Counted from the first letter of the stretch, positions 1-13,295 are shown. The stretch is 64,000 nt of DNA from Amia ocellicauda (GCF_036373705.1 NC_089867.1:15415501-15479500), one strand, 5' to 3'. Notes: generated by a model from the sequence alone, not told the origin. Made by a program: numbers and translations.

Positions 1-293
1 AGGAGCACTCCCTTTAAGAGAGTGTACCTAATCTCAGCTCGTTACCTGTATAAAAGACACCTGGGAGCCAGAAATCTTGTTGATTGATAGGGGATCAAAT
101 ACTTATTTCCCTCATTAACATGCAAATCAATTTATAACTTTTTTGAAATGCGTTTTTCTGGATTTTTTTGTTGTTATTATGTCTCTCACTGTTAAAATAC
201 ACCTACCATTAAAATTATAGACTGATCATTTCTTTGTCAGTGGGCAAACGTACAAAATCAGCAGGGGATCAAATACTTTTTTCCCTCACTGTA
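1..293. mobile_element. Tc1-like DNA transposon, terminal part
   Basis: The first 291 bases are the non-coding end of a Tc1-like element, cut by the window edge. Two copies of a GGGGATCAAATACTT-type motif occur (about 90-105 and 264-278), each followed by a TTTCCCTCA motif. The end reads TTCCCTCACTG and is followed by TA (292-293), the usual Tc1 target dinucleotide. This terminus is widespread in fish Tc1 families. No transposase reading frame is inside the window. Confidence 0.8.
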
Positions 294-1581
294 TACAGTG
301 GCACAGCATGTTTCGGATCATGGCTCTGGCTTGCTGTAATACGGGGTCATTTAAGAGGATTAGGCAGTGTTGTCATAAGAGTTCCCCCCTGTGTTTGTTT
401 TCCATGGGGGATTGTCAGCCGGAAATGGGTCGTATTCCTTGTAGTCAGACTGTTGCTTCCTTTTGTGTCCTCTGACTTGTTCATTCATTCCTTGCTCTCC
501 TATTCACCCTCCGTGCATTTCCCCTCAGGTACTTGGTGGTGAGTGTTGTCATCGGTGAGCTTTTATGCCGGTGCGTAAGCCGGAGGATGTCACCCCAGAT
601 GTGATCCAGATGTTTTGAATCCCAGTGTTCCTGAAATTGTGCTTTTATCTGCACATCGTTTTTCTCAAGACCATGTCATAATGAAATTCCAGAGCAGGAG
701 GTCAGTACTGCTACCTCACCCCTACGTCAGATTGAGCCTGAAAAGGAGGTTCTTGAGAGTCAGACCCCAGAAATCAGAAGGTCACGCAGAGAAAGACAAC
801 AGCCAGACAGACTGTGTTACGAGGAACTTGTTACTAGCACTTACCTCTTTTTTTTAATGTGTCTTCTCTAAATCCTAAAAAGAAACAATGGCTACATAAA
901 AGGGTCATAGGGCATGAAGAGACTCATGCGATCTAGAGAGGGAGAGTGTAGCCCAGTTTATTTTTATACTTAGACATTCCCTTATTAATAATCACTTAAC
1001 ACATTTCGAGGGGAGTTTGGCAACCCCTTGAGGGCGCAGCGTCAGTTTTCTTTGATCAGCCATTTTAGTTTTTTCTCTACTTGAGTGGTGAATACATGAC
1101 TGTCACTGATTGACTGAGAAGAAAAGATTATTAATAGATTGTAATTGTAACTAGCTACTAAAGTTTCCACAGTGGAAAAGTGGTATTTTAATTTCGTTAG
1201 TATTATATATCTTTTCCCATTGTTTTTCTACCAAAAATAAGTTATACACTTAAGAATCTCTGTACGTTTTGCGCTCCACCATTATATGGTTATTGTTCAA
1301 TGTAGACTATTTGATGTACTGTGAGTGAAATCATATGTTAAAACCAGTCGAGATGTTTTTATGTACCTTATGAAACTTGAGTTGTAGTGTTATTTTTTGA
1401 TTGAATTGAGAGTGAAGAAAACAAACGGTGCCTTACATTAAGTTATAAGCTCTGTTATTAATTCATAAAGGTGAATACTGATATTTGAATGTGGTGTATA
1501 TAATACACAGCAGTTAAAGCCATATACATATATGAGAGAGAGAGAACCGTGTTTGGTTAGGTTTACATATTTATTTGTTTA
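294..1581. other. Gene-free stretch
   Basis: No splice-consistent exon, RNA gene or recognisable repeat was found. The short open frames here (longest about 100 codons) resemble no family and have no supporting signals. Confidence 0.5.
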
Positions 1582-1708
1582 GTGTAACTCAGTGGTTTTC
1601 AAACCAGTGCTGGAGTACACACTGCTCAGCAATTAAGACCTCGGTTGGAACAAAAACCAGCAGGGCAGGAGGTACTCCAGGACCGGTTTGAAAACCACTG
1701 GTGTAACT
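1582..1708. mobile_element. 111-bp hAT-type MITE with perfect 8-bp target duplication
   Basis: The element spans 1590-1700 and is flanked on both sides by the same 8 bases, GTGTAACT (1582-1589 and 1701-1708). Its ends are inverted repeats starting CAGTGGTTTTCAAACC. The match continues with two mismatches to about 28 bases (CTGGAGTAC on each arm). An 8-bp duplication with CAG-type termini is the hAT signature. It is too short to encode anything, so it is a non-autonomous miniature copy. Confidence 0.88.
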
Positions 1709-2183
1709 GATTCAATGTAAGTAGTTAAAGAACAAAAGAAAAGCTGTTATAGTTGTGAAATTACTGAAATGCATTTCTCAAAATGCACTCCATACTAATT
1801 TCACTCTTATTTTGAGTTATTCCATAATCTCTCTCTCTCTCTCTCTGTATGATTTCTTCCATAAGATCTCCATCTGCGTTGCTTTGTTGTCCAATACTTT
1901 TGAATTCTTCAAGTATCTTTTGATCTACTCTAATTGTCTTACTATTATTTTGATTTGCATCAGAGACTTCTTGAAATTGAAGCTGCAGGAATTCAGATGT
2001 TTTTGCTTAGAAAAACGTTTTAAGCTGGAATGTTGAATCTTCCAAGTAGCCTACAAATTTAAATCATAGCATGCATACTCTGTCTTTACCCTCTCTTGAG
2101 ATATCAGTTTAATGGACTGTATATCTCTTCACACCTTTGCACATTCATGAATATAATCTAATGGAAGAAAGCAAAATAATAAT

Positions 2184-2229
<46 letters not shown>

Positions 2230-5200
2230 TATTTGTGCCAAAAACCTGGAGGCTGTTGAAGCATCGGATAAATTAATTCTCCATGAATCTAAGATCTGCA
2301 CAAGACAAGCGTTTTATTCTGTGGCCGCAGGAATATCACTGCTTGCCTGAGTGACCGCTCAGGAAGTGCTTTCTCTTACATTCGTATGCCAATCAAACAT
2401 TGAAGTTCTCCTCTTAAAAGCAAGAAAACAACCCAATAGCAGGTGATGAGAACCATCTTTTATGCAATACAGTAATTTCAAAATATATCAAATCAAAATA
2501 AACAACAACAGTTTAAAGACATGTTGTTTTTTCTGGCTGCAAGTCGTTCAGATATCACAGGCAGACAAACCCTTAAAATATATATGGTTACATGGTATGC
2601 CGATAATGGGAATCTGAACGTTGTGCTCCAGAGCAGCTATTGAGGACAATCAATATGCTGCCCAAGATAAAGACAGTAATCTCCACTGCCCCTGAAGGAA
2701 TGAAACCTAACTGGCAGACTTTGATCTATTATAAACTGGCCAGATTGTGCTTCTGAGCTGGTCTATTTCCGAGGGTTTTGAAACACATGCTTCGAACAAA
2801 CACTGCTCTGATTCATTACACACAATCCTAGCTGTAATGTCAAGACAAAATGGCATGCAGTGATTGCATGGGGAAAAAAGATTAAGCTTACATGACCTGA
2901 AGAACCCTTAATGGACTTTTAAATATACTATGTTTTTGTGACCTTCATGGGTCAGTAACGATAACACTGTGCTTCTGCAGCCCCTGCCTTATGGTACACA
3001 ACAGTGTCTTCTGTCCTTGAATTCATAACAAATCAGTGCTCTTCAATTATATTGAGAATATTTGATTTTGTTTGCCTTCCATATGCTCTACACGGGTTTA
3101 ACCACATTGGCAAATAATTTACAAGGACACAAACAAACAAACAAAAAATTAAATAATACATAAATACCTTTCTAAAACATAGATAAACAAAAGAATTGAA
3201 ATTAGTGCTGTTTAATTTTCATGTATCCCCTATAATTACTTTAGCTCTGATGCTTTGATTAACTGGAGGCTTTAATTTAAATAGGACTTGCACAAACAAG
3301 GCAAGATGCTACTGTGCTAGGAAACCATTTAGGCTCTACAACAGAGACTGGGTGGCTACTTCCCAGTCTCACACAGAAAGGCACCTGAAAACAATTAGCC
3401 CAATTAGTGGTCTTTAAAAGCAGCTGGTGAGGCAGTGTCCTGTTCTGAGGCAGTCCTTGGAGAACTGATGAGGGGGATGGTGATAAAACCAGCACAAAGC
3501 CTTGATTTAATTTTGAAGAGCAAATTAATGACAGTACAATATTGTGTTTGTTGGTGGGACCGAAGGCTTTGCCAAATAAAAGTGAACGTTCCTGTTAGTA
3601 AATGTGTAGACAGAATTATTATTGCCTTTTTCTTCTAATATGTAACTTCTACATTCATTCTTCTAAAGAGACCGAGGCATCTGTGCAGTGGGCTGTTTTT
3701 ATCTGGATCATTGTTCAGGGATGTTGGTGGTCGCCTAATTGATGCTACTGTTTCCTCGCACAGCCAGACTTTAGTGCTTGTATGAAGGAACGGTAGGAGT
3801 CTGTACCCCAGGCTCTGGACAGTTCTGGTCCTTCAGGTTTATGGGCATGTATTTTTATTTAATAGACTCATTAATTAGTCCTAGTTAAACAACATATTGG
3901 TGTAATTAATTATATCAACACCCACCTGCAACTAATCCAAACACCTTGTGGTTCTCCAGAATGTTACTTTAAGGATCAAGAGTATGCAGTATTTTCTATT
4001 GTATTTTTTTGTTAAAACTTAGTCTTCCAACCTTAAAGCATTCACCATCAGGTTAAAATGACAAGTCTTCTGCATCTGGCGATTTAAACCTTGCTGGGTG
4101 CTAATTAAACGCATCCTATTCAGCAATTTGTTTCCTTTTGATTTGTTCTACTCTTATGATGCTGTTTTTCAAAGTGTCAGATAATGGAGTGGACCCTGCT
4201 TTACCAATACACCCCACAATGCATGAGGAGATCAATATATGATAAACTGCAAACATGAGCAGGCAAACGCAGAACACTGAAGTCAAATTAAAATAAAATT
4301 CAGTCCTCCTCTGCGCTTTGAAACAGTGGGAATAGATAAGCCATAGAGGAAGCTATTGTAGTGCCTTCTTAATTGAATGTGAAGCTCCTAGTTGATGATG
4401 ATCATTTAATGTTAAAAAAAAAATTTAAATTCCCTTACTATTGAGAAAAAGAGGACAATTACTTTCCGGCCCACAGAAATGAAACCCAAACCTAGCAGGA
4501 GTGAAGCACAGTATCCACAATATCTCGCTTCAGCCTGAACTATCCATGTCTCTCACGAGTTTCCAATAGCGGCTGTTTGATGGTTGTGTGTCATTGTAAC
4601 GTCCTTGTACCACGATGCTGCTGTTGTGCTTGGCCATAGAGGAGCGGTGGTGAATGTCTCTGTTCTGTGGAAGAAGCACACAGTGTCTCTGGGTCAGGCT
4701 TCGTCTAACTCCAACTTCACGCACCAGAGATCCTTGAGCAACCCTCCATTCATTCGTTCATCCATCCATCATACTGATTACTGTGCACTTCACAGAAACG
4801 GACGAGCATGTTCATTCTGACTTGTCCAGTATCTGTGTACCGCACGGTTTTGTCTGGGCGCTGAAGTTTTCAGGTCAGACTTAATTTCCTCAGCGTGACA
4901 TTTCTCAATTCCCCAGCGCCTCGCAGCAGTGTGTGTTACTCAGTATATTAAGTGTACTTGGCACAGATGAAATCTTTGAACTTTCCAATGGCGTACACCT
5001 AGTTATCACGTCTTCTGCTAAGTTTCCTGGGGACCTTTTCATTGTTCTGATCTGTGCATTATGGAGACGGTAGCTCTTTTCCAGTCACGTGGAACAGGTT
5101 TAATGAAGGGTGCAGTTTCTGTCCGCTCCACTGGCTTCTCCTTAGATGCCAAACTGTCCGGCAGGTTAACCTGATCTGGCCCAACCGGAACAGAAGCCTT

Positions 5201-7858
5201 GATTGTGTTTCTTGACAGCACAAACGCTGAAGATGCATGTTATTGAAGGAATTGTTTTTCAATCTGTGCACTGCAGCAGAAGACATGGATACTGTTGAAA
5301 TGTTTGAAGGATGTATGTGTGTGCTTCCTTCACAGATGAGCGCCTCTCTTTCTCCCTTCGCTATCAGACATGTAAATCAAATTATACCATTTTCCTTTTG
5401 TGCTGAAAATCTATTCTAGGCATATTTTGTTTTATTCATATGACATCTAACAATCATACAGCCTGAAGTGGATCCATCTCTCTGCAACAGAGGGCAAAGG
5501 ACTGTGGAGAAAACAAGGGAAGAAAAGACTCATAAGTAAGCCAATCACATATATGCAACAATTTTTCTATACAAATCCATGTATAAATGTATATTAAATC
5601 ACTATGCTATGAAAAAGAAGAACAAGGTATGCCCTGACAGAAACTATTTGTTCTCTTGAAAGGAAACTAAAAGAAAAGGCACATTCCCTTGCAACTCAGT
5701 TTCTCCGCTGTGTCTTTAAGTACTGCCTAATATTGTGTAGATTGTTACACTTTGGAGTCTTTGATCCGTAACGATGTGGTACTCACGGGACGGGCTAATC
5801 GACAAACGCTCTCTGAGAAGAAAGAGGCCCGTGTTTCATCCTGCTGATCTCAGAGCTGGAGGGACAGTTGAGATTCTCTCCCGAGGGAGGAATCACAGGG
5901 ACATTTATCACTGCCAGCAGCCCTGACAACCCTGGCCCGGCCTGGGCTGTGTGTTGTTGTAAAGGCAGTGTGGTGTGACAGTCAGTGGTTGTAAACAGAT
6001 CTGATCCTTTCCGTATTGTTAGTAGAGTTAGAATTACTGCGACTTCAAGACCTGTTTTTTCAGGGTGACGGGAGAACGCAGGCTAGAGCTGACGCTAAAA
6101 TGCTCAATGTGGGTTACAATTCTTCACCTGAAATATTCAAAGTATCGCCGCTTTTTATTTTATTTTAAAACTATGTGTATTTATTTTTTTAAGAATTTTG
6201 CTAGAGTAAGGGTTTTGTATTTCCAGACAACCTAAGAATCATGGGTTTTGGTTTGTATTGCATTCACTCAAATTACACGAGGTACAGAGCGTTTTAAAAG
6301 CATTTGTCCTATGGTTGGAGTCCTCCCCACTTGCCTGGACTCTTTCAGTTCAAATCTGCAATGTGTTGACAAATAAAACTCAGTCACTACTCGCCTACAT
6401 GTATGTCTTTATGCTCTCTTTATGTACCTTTCTTAGTCACGATACCTGCAGGCATATTTCTCTCTCTGCCTCTCGAGTGTATTTTTGAGACTGTAAGCTT
6501 TGTAATTAGGTTTGCTTACCTTTGTGCACTGAGTCATATAAAGCTACTATATACGAACTGATGTTGTGATGTTGTGCATATAGGCCTATAGTTTAGTATG
6601 GGCTAGATGTACTAAAGGTTTGAGCATGATTTAAGAGATGTAAACCTGTTGCAAATTAGCCAAAAATGTTGGGTGATGTAGTAAACAAGAACAATGACTT
6701 TTGCGTTTCTGCAGACATAATTTATCTTTGCAGTTAAGCTGAAGAACGTTTCATTCTGTTTTTTTGTTTCAGTTATTTTTCCAAAAAGGCAAAAATGGGG
6801 GTCAAGTTTTCAAAATGAGATGTACTAAAGCTGCCAGCCTTAGTGACACTTAATTGTGTCAGTTAGTTAAGAACTGTGGAAAGCATAGCAATCCAATGTG
6901 GGGAAAAAACACCATCACCTTACCAAAATCAAATCAAAATCAAGCTGGATTAAGACATCTTCTAAATAATGTTATTAATAATACAAATTGATAATAAATC
7001 CAGTGAACCAAGTGGAGTGCAGAATGCAGGGTCTAGTCTAGGCTTTACCCTGCTGCTGAAATTCCTCTCCTGCCCTAATAAAATGAAGTTAATTGACAAC
7101 AGTGTCTGAATCTATAAACGACCAGTTAAATATCCACTGTAACTCGAAGTATAGTTAGGGTATCATTTTTATTTCCTTACGGACGTTAGACATTTAATTA
7201 CACCACATGCTCTCCAGCAGCATATTTAATAAAAAGTCCCAGAATAATTCAATCGTAGCAGGCATATAAATCAACCTGGCCCAACCTGTGAGCGCTATGA
7301 TCTGTGTGTTTTTAATGCAGTTAGTTTCATGCCTGTTACCAAACACTGGTGTCTCTACTGTAAACATTGCATTTTATTTAAACAATTAAAAAATATCAAT
7401 AATAAATACAGATCTTGTTTTATAGCGTATCCTGGGGAAAACAGGATACAGAAAACACATTTGTGCCACCGGAAACTCTTATGTAAACACCCTTTTGTTA
7501 TATGAATGTGTTCTGTGCACTAAATCCACTTTGCTGCACTTAGTGAACTATGAACAGCACAAAGCTGTAATAAAGCTCTGTCAATAATGTATTCCCCGAA
7601 TACACTGAGAAGTAAATACTGTAGAGCAACTCAGTGGGGAGACTCAGTTCCTCTCCACACATGGCCTTTCACACACAATTAACCTGATAATTGAAGCATA
7701 TTCGGTGAGCCGCCTGAGGATTGATTAATTGAAGAGTTTAAAATGTGCTTTACGATCATTTGTGTTTCACTAAATAATTCTCAAATCAAAAATCCAGCAC
7801 TGTGGACGCTGGATGGCTTGCACGTCTTTTGTTCAAGTGAAATAGAGTACAATGTGTG
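1709..7858. other. Gene-free stretch with simple repeats
   Basis: AT-rich non-coding DNA. It contains a CT run near 1831-1847 and an AAT-type microsatellite at 2176-2227. The open frames are short, overlap on both strands and match no family I recognise. Distal regulatory elements could be present but cannot be recognised from one sequence. Confidence 0.45.
2176..2227. repeat. (AAT)n microsatellite
   Basis: About 50 bases of nearly perfect trinucleotide repeat in AT-rich non-coding DNA. Confidence 0.95.
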
Positions 7859-9811
7859 TCATATAATGCCACAACAACAACAACAACAAATGATATTATA
7901 ATTATAAATGAGAAATGTAATGCCAGCTAGAAGTTCTTTCTCCCTGAGATAAGTTATCCGGCTCTTGGCAATTCCTGTCCTCCCTGTGTCCACTTGTCTC
8001 CCATCACACTTGCTGATAGATTTCCAAGGAATAACGTCCCATTCCCCTGCCATATTTGGCTTCCTAAAAGGAGTTCCCATGGCAGATTGCATATATCCAG
8101 TCATTTTTCTGTTAAGGTGGCCAGATTGCAACAAACGCATTACAGCACTGGTGGCACAGTGGTGATAATTAAGGCTTTGACATGTTTTGAAAGTAGTAAT
8201 TACCCTCTTCTTGTAGATGAAATATTTAACCATATAGTGTTGATTGCCAGACCACTCACTGCACACCACACTCTTGTAATGTCTACGTTACATTCATATT
8301 ATTTGACTTCTGGACACTCGCTCATCATTAACAATGTTCTTCAAAAACAGATTTTCTTTTTTCTTTTTTAACTTCCCATAAGATTCTGCTTCATTATCTT
8401 TGAGCTATTTTAATTACGATGCAAAATAACCTCTGCGCAACGTAGGGAGATTGTTCATCAACAATGACTGCATCATCTCTTAATATAGACAATACGCACA
8501 AGGACACATTGCAGAGCAGAATGAATCGACTGCAGCCTTCCCTCAGCTGGACAGACCAGAAACTTACAGTGGAATTATTACAATTCTGGCATCATAATAG
8601 ATATGTAATTACATGACCTGATAGACTTGTGTATTCCGGTTTGTGGGTGGACATCTTTGCCATGACCTGAGCTGGGCTGAAGCAACAGCAAGACCCTCTC
8701 AATGACTGTGTGAACTGAGGCTAAAGAAAAACATGCCGTAAGAGAAGGGAAAAGATCTACTGCTCAATGGTGTAGTTAATATGAAAATCCCAGACGTCTC
8801 ATTAGTGCTTATGCCACGGTGGCTGCAGTCACAGGTACAAAAGAAGTCTCCTCCCACAGGTTGTACCAAATAGCCTGCAAACAAGATCTCATGTGTAGTT
8901 TGTGGTCTCTTTGAAAAACGAATTATAAACTCTGTAGTGACTGTGCTTAAATTGGGATCAGGAGCACCGAGCTTTTCAGACACTTGCTTTCTTCACGAGA
9001 TCCATAACTTCCCCGTCTCTTCCTACATCAGAGACTCTCGGGTTCAGAACAGAAAGCAGATCTTCCAGAGTCTGATCTGATTCTTCCTGGATCAATAAGT
9101 TAGTAAGCTACCAATGAACACACATAGTCAATTGGTCTCCTCTCATTTGCAAACTTTCCTTTTGTTGTGATATTCGTGTCGTCGTCCCCCCTCTTTGTTT
9201 TCCCTTTGTTTGTCTGTCACTCATGGTATTAAAATGATCAAAAATCTGCTGATACTACAATTTGATAACCAACACCAAAAATGGTCCACAGCCTTGAAGA
9301 ACAGAGAGGAATGAAATGGTTAATATAAATAATTTTTTTAAATCCTGCTAATAATCTCACATTCATTTATTTTTTCTTTGTATGTTATTAATTTTACAGA
9401 TACTACTTTAGAGTTCTACTGCATCAATTACTTGTTCTCAGTTTCAATAAAGGCCATTATTACACACTTATTGTGACTTTCCCTGGCTGGACAATTGATA
9501 CAATTATTCTCCAGGCTTGAGTGCATTAGTAGCCATGTAATCAGAAAGTAATAAGCAGGTATTTACTGTGTAATCTCATAGATGTAGCCTCATGAACAAT
9601 TAATTATTGGTTGTAATGACATGGCAACACCACAGAACAGGGTAATTTAGGCATAATTACTCCCCCACTCTGATTGTGTAGATCAAGGCCAAATTCAAAC
9701 TTCAGCTGACCCCGTGTGAGAACAGGTAAAGATTCAGTTGCAGTTCACCGAAAAAGACAAATAACTTTCTGAATTCAGCATAAAATGTAAAGTAAAATAA
9801 CACATGCAAGA

Positions 9812-9812
<1 letters not shown>
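7859..9812. other. Gene-free stretch
   Basis: Non-coding. A 136-codon minus-strand frame (7859-8269) and a 125-codon plus-strand frame (7994-8371) overlap each other, with no recognisable domain and no flanking splice or promoter logic. A short CAA run lies at about 7869-7890. Confidence 0.45.

Positions 9813-9850
<38 letters not shown>
9813..9850. repeat. (TG)n microsatellite
   Basis: About 19 dinucleotide units, directly upstream of a GGGGAC-rich stretch (9861-9890) that resembles the motif clustered at 10.5-11.2 kb. Confidence 0.95.
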
Positions 9851-9851
<1 letters not shown>

Positions 9852-10143
9852 ACTCGTCGCACTCGGGGACTTGAAAACCAAGTGGGGACCTCTTCATGTT
9901 AGAATGGTGCCCCAGGTGTGTGACTTTTTTGCTCAGTGCTGCCCCTCTAGGCAGGAGCTGGTATTTCGGTCACTAACACACGCAAACCTAACACACTTTG
10001 CCTTTGAGGCAGCTGGGGATCTGTCACTGATGGCCTTGAAACCATGTAGGGCTGAAACTGACTGTCATTCAGAACATTGCACTAACATTTATATTGACAG
10101 TAGGTACTTTAATCTTTATTATTATTAGTAAGTACATGCATAC

Positions 10144-10147
<4 letters not shown>

Positions 10148-10187
<40 letters not shown>

Positions 10188-10190
10188 TAA
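10148..10190. repeat. (AAT)n microsatellite
   Basis: Roughly 14 trinucleotide units. The poly-Asn and poly-Leu open frames over it are artefacts. Confidence 0.95.
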
Positions 10191-10419
10191 TTAACAACAA
10201 CATTAGGAAAAAGGAGTTAAAAAAACCTTTAAATTGCATTTGGATCCTAACCCCATTCATCCAGAGCCCATTTAAAAATACTATAGTTACAGCAATATTT
10301 CAGATGACATGGTATTTATGAAAAATATGTATATAATAATCAAATATCTTAATTTCAAAAATCTTAATAAGAAAATACATCTGAATCGATCAACTAGTAT
10401 AGTATTTCCCAAAGTGACT

Positions 10420-10428
<9 letters not shown>

Positions 10429-10451
<23 letters not shown>

Positions 10452-10452
10452 T
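10429..10452. repeat. (AT)n microsatellite
   Basis: Short AT run after a run of A residues. Confidence 0.85.
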
Positions 10453-10494
10453 ATCTGTTTAATATGTAATTAGTGTGTGTGTGTATCGTCCTGG

Positions 10495-11200
10495 GATATA
10501 TAAGTGGGGACTCGTGCCGCTCTCTGCTATCTTAGTGGGGACTTCATCCGACTCCCTGGAGAACTGCCACACAAACAGGGTTCAGATCTCATTCTACTAT
10601 TGCGTGTTAATCTTTCTCATATTTAAAGTGTTCCTTTTTTCCTGGGCTCATTTTGAAAAGGCCTACACACAGAGGTGTGTGATGTCATTGTGTCCTATTC
10701 AAGTGGGGCCTTGTGTCGCTCTGTGCTATCGCAGTGGGGACTCCACTGTAAGAGCTGTTATGAGGCCTGTGAGGATGTGGACGATACAATAAGATGATCT
10801 TTAACATGTTTTACTTTGTTTGTTTTAAATATTTATATATTATTTATTTTCTAACAATATAGTTAAACACACACCCTGGCCTATTTAAGTGGGGACTTGT
10901 GTCGCTCTCTGCTATCTAAGTGGGGACTTCATTTTATTAAATTCCTCTGAGAAATATAAACACAATCGCGGATGGGAATACTTCCATAATATATTTAAAA
11001 ATACATTTCTATTATTTCTGCTTCTGATGTGTTAAATGTTGTCAGGTGTGTGAGCGTCGGTCTGTGCTATCCAAGAGGGGACTCGTGTCATTGGTTACTA
11101 TCCAACTGGGGACACAGGAGTGTGAATGTCGTCCTGCACTATATAAGTGGGGACCCGTGTCATTCTGCACCCCCCAAGTGGGGACTCTATGATGAATATT
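10495..11200. repeat. Cluster of five paired 31-bp repeat motifs
   Basis: A motif AAGTGGGGACTYGTGTC, closed by a CTATCT-like tail, occurs as pairs whose starts are always 31 bases apart: 10502/10533, 10701/10732, 10887/10918, 11073/11104 and 11145/11176. Each pair is preceded by a CTATNT-like remnant of the preceding unit. Pair starts are 199, 186, 186 and 72 bases apart. Sequence between pairs looks unique. This looks like a degenerate minisatellite with higher-order structure, or the internal repeat of an uncharacterised element. No coding role is evident. Confidence 0.75.
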
Positions 11201-11446
11201 TAATAGAAGAGATGATAAACATGAGTCACAGTCTAATGGTGAGAGCTGCTGTACAGAACAGCCTGCTCTGAACGCACAGAGAGACAACACTGCGCAGGAT
11301 ATTTGTGTTACCAGCTATTACACACACAGCTGTTCTCTATTCAATGATGACGATTTTCACACAAATTCTATTAGACTGATTGGGGGTGGGGGACAAAATA
11401 ACAGTAGATCAATCAGAAAAATACTAATATTTGGTTGATTTAAACC

Positions 11447-11700
11447 AGGGGTCTCCAATAGCTCGATTCCCAGCGACCAGTAGCTCGCGGGACATCTCTG
11501 AGGGGCTTGCCCAATTAATTATAAAATACATGCAAAAGACCCACCCCCCCAGGGTCACTGCGGAGAATATACCGTCAGTACCACCATATTGTACACAATA
11601 TGGAAGTGTTGGTATATGTGGTCTACACATCAGTACAGTAGAAAAATATATATTCGTAGTGAGCTGCGGTCCTAATCGAGTGTAAGAGATCACAAACACA
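11447..11700. mobile_element. Possible hAT-like transposon fragment
   Basis: The stretch opens with CCAGGGGTCTCCAATAGCTC, typical of the 5' end of several vertebrate hAT families, and continues with a GCTCG-rich segment. No matching right end was found nearby, so it would be a truncated or diverged copy. Assignment rests on the terminus alone. Confidence 0.35.
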
Positions 11701-12129
11701 ATATTAATGGCCTGCATTCTTTCTATGCAACTTGTGTTCCTTTTCAATGACTTTCTTCTTTGTTATCAGTATAGGAGCCATTCGTCTTGTTTGCATGTAT
11801 ATTGAGTGTGTGTCTGTATATGTGTGTTTTTTGTTCCACCTCTATACCTCTCCAGGTCAGAGAGGACCCTATAAAGCAGGGAGACCTGGGTTCGTGGGCG
11901 TGGGAGACTGGGAGCACACAGTGTTGTTTTGTTGTGTTTATTTGTGCTCCAAGTATCCGTTTGTTGTTTTCGTGAGGGAAAAGTTTTTGTTTATACATGT
12001 GTATGCAAAGACTTTACTGTCAATACATCAACATTCTTGCTATACAGAGTTTCATCTGGACATTTGGTTCTGAAACATTTGACCAAACAAGCGTCAGAAA
12101 CCCCCAGCAGCCCAGGAGTGACTACACAA

Positions 12130-13295
12130 AAAGAACACATAAGAACATAAGAAGAATATAAGAAAGTTTACAAATGAGAGGCCATTCGCCCCATCATGCT
12201 CGTTTAGTGTCCATTAATAACTAAGTGATCCAAGGATCCTATCCAGTCTATTTTTAAATGTTCCCAAATTTTCAGCTTCAACCACATCGCTGGGGAGTTT
12301 GTTCAGATTGTGACGCCTCTCTGTGTGATGAAGTGTCTCCTGTTTTCTGTCTTGAATGCCTTGAAGCCCAATTTCCATTTGTGTCCCCGGGTGCGTGTGT
12401 CCCTGCTGATCTGGAAAAGCTCCTCTGGTTTGATGTGGTCGATGCCTTTCATGATTTTGAAGACTTGAATCAAGTCCCCACGTAGTCTCCTCTATTCCAG
12501 GGTGAAAAGGTTCAGTTCCTCAGTCTCTCAGTAGGACATTCCCTTCAGACCTGGAATAAGTCTGGTTGCTCTCCTCTGAACTGCCTCTAGAGCAGCGATA
12601 TCTTTCTTGAAGTGTGGAGCCCAGAACTGTCCACAGTATCCAGATGAGCTCTAACTAGTGCATTGTACAGTCTGAACATCAATGCCCTTGTTTTGACAAT
12701 ATACCCTAACATTCTGTTTGCCTTTTTTATTGCTTCCCCACATTGTTTGGATGGAGAAAGTGAGGAGTCCACGTAGACTCCTAGGTCTTTCTCATGCGTT
12801 ACTTCATCTAGTTCTATTCCTCCCATAGTGTAATTATAGTGGTCATGTTTGTTACCTGCATGTATTACCTTGCATTTCCACATTGAATTTCATCTGCCAG
12901 GTGTCGGCCCACAACTGAATATTATCTAAGTACCTTTGAAAAGCCTGTGCTGCCGAGATTGTATCTGCTGAGCCACATATTTTAGTATCATCTGTAAATT
13001 TGACAAGTTTGCTAACTATCCCAGAGTCCAGATCATTAATATAGATTAGAAAAAGCAAAGGCCCTAGTACTGATCCCTGTGGAACTCCACTAACAACCTC
13101 ACTCCAGTTAGAAGCAACTCCTCTAATCGACACCCTCTGTTTCCTATACATCAACCAGTTCATTATCCATCTACTTACATTACCCTGAATGTCTACAGCT
13201 TCCAATTTCAGGATCAGTCTTTGGTGTGGAACCTTATCAAAAGCTTTTTGAAAATCTAAGTATATCATAACATATGCTTTCACATGATCTACAGC
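12130..13295 (-). mobile_element. CR1-type LINE, 5'-truncated
   Basis: Minus-strand non-LTR retrotransposon. The 3' end carries TTCTTATG octamer repeats (plus-strand 12133-12165), a CR1 hallmark. Upstream of them (plus-strand 12170-12585) is the conserved 3' region and ORF end. The 5' boundary lies inside the reverse transcriptase, so it is a typical truncated insertion. The call is CR1 rather than L2 because of the octamer tail. Confidence 0.85.
12587..13283 (-). pseudogene. CR1 reverse transcriptase fragment, frameshifted
   Basis: Two minus-strand frames (13283-12852 and 12883-12587) together give the palm and thumb part of a non-LTR reverse transcriptase. Motif A is visible as LDFQKAFDKVPHQ, motif B as SGVPQGSVLGPLLF, and motif C as FTDDTKI, where FADD is usual; both catalytic aspartates remain. 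The thumb region includes EKDLGVYVDSSL. A frame change at about 12870, after MKFNVE, separates the two frames. The endonuclease domain and N terminus are missing, so this is a dead fragment. Confidence 0.88.

Noticed and set aside
292..300. A second Tc1 end starting TACAGTG directly after the first
   Set aside because: Similarity stops after CAGTG; likely chance palindrome.
10069..10321. Poly-Asn and poly-Leu frames
   Set aside because: Translations of the AAT microsatellite at 10148-10190.
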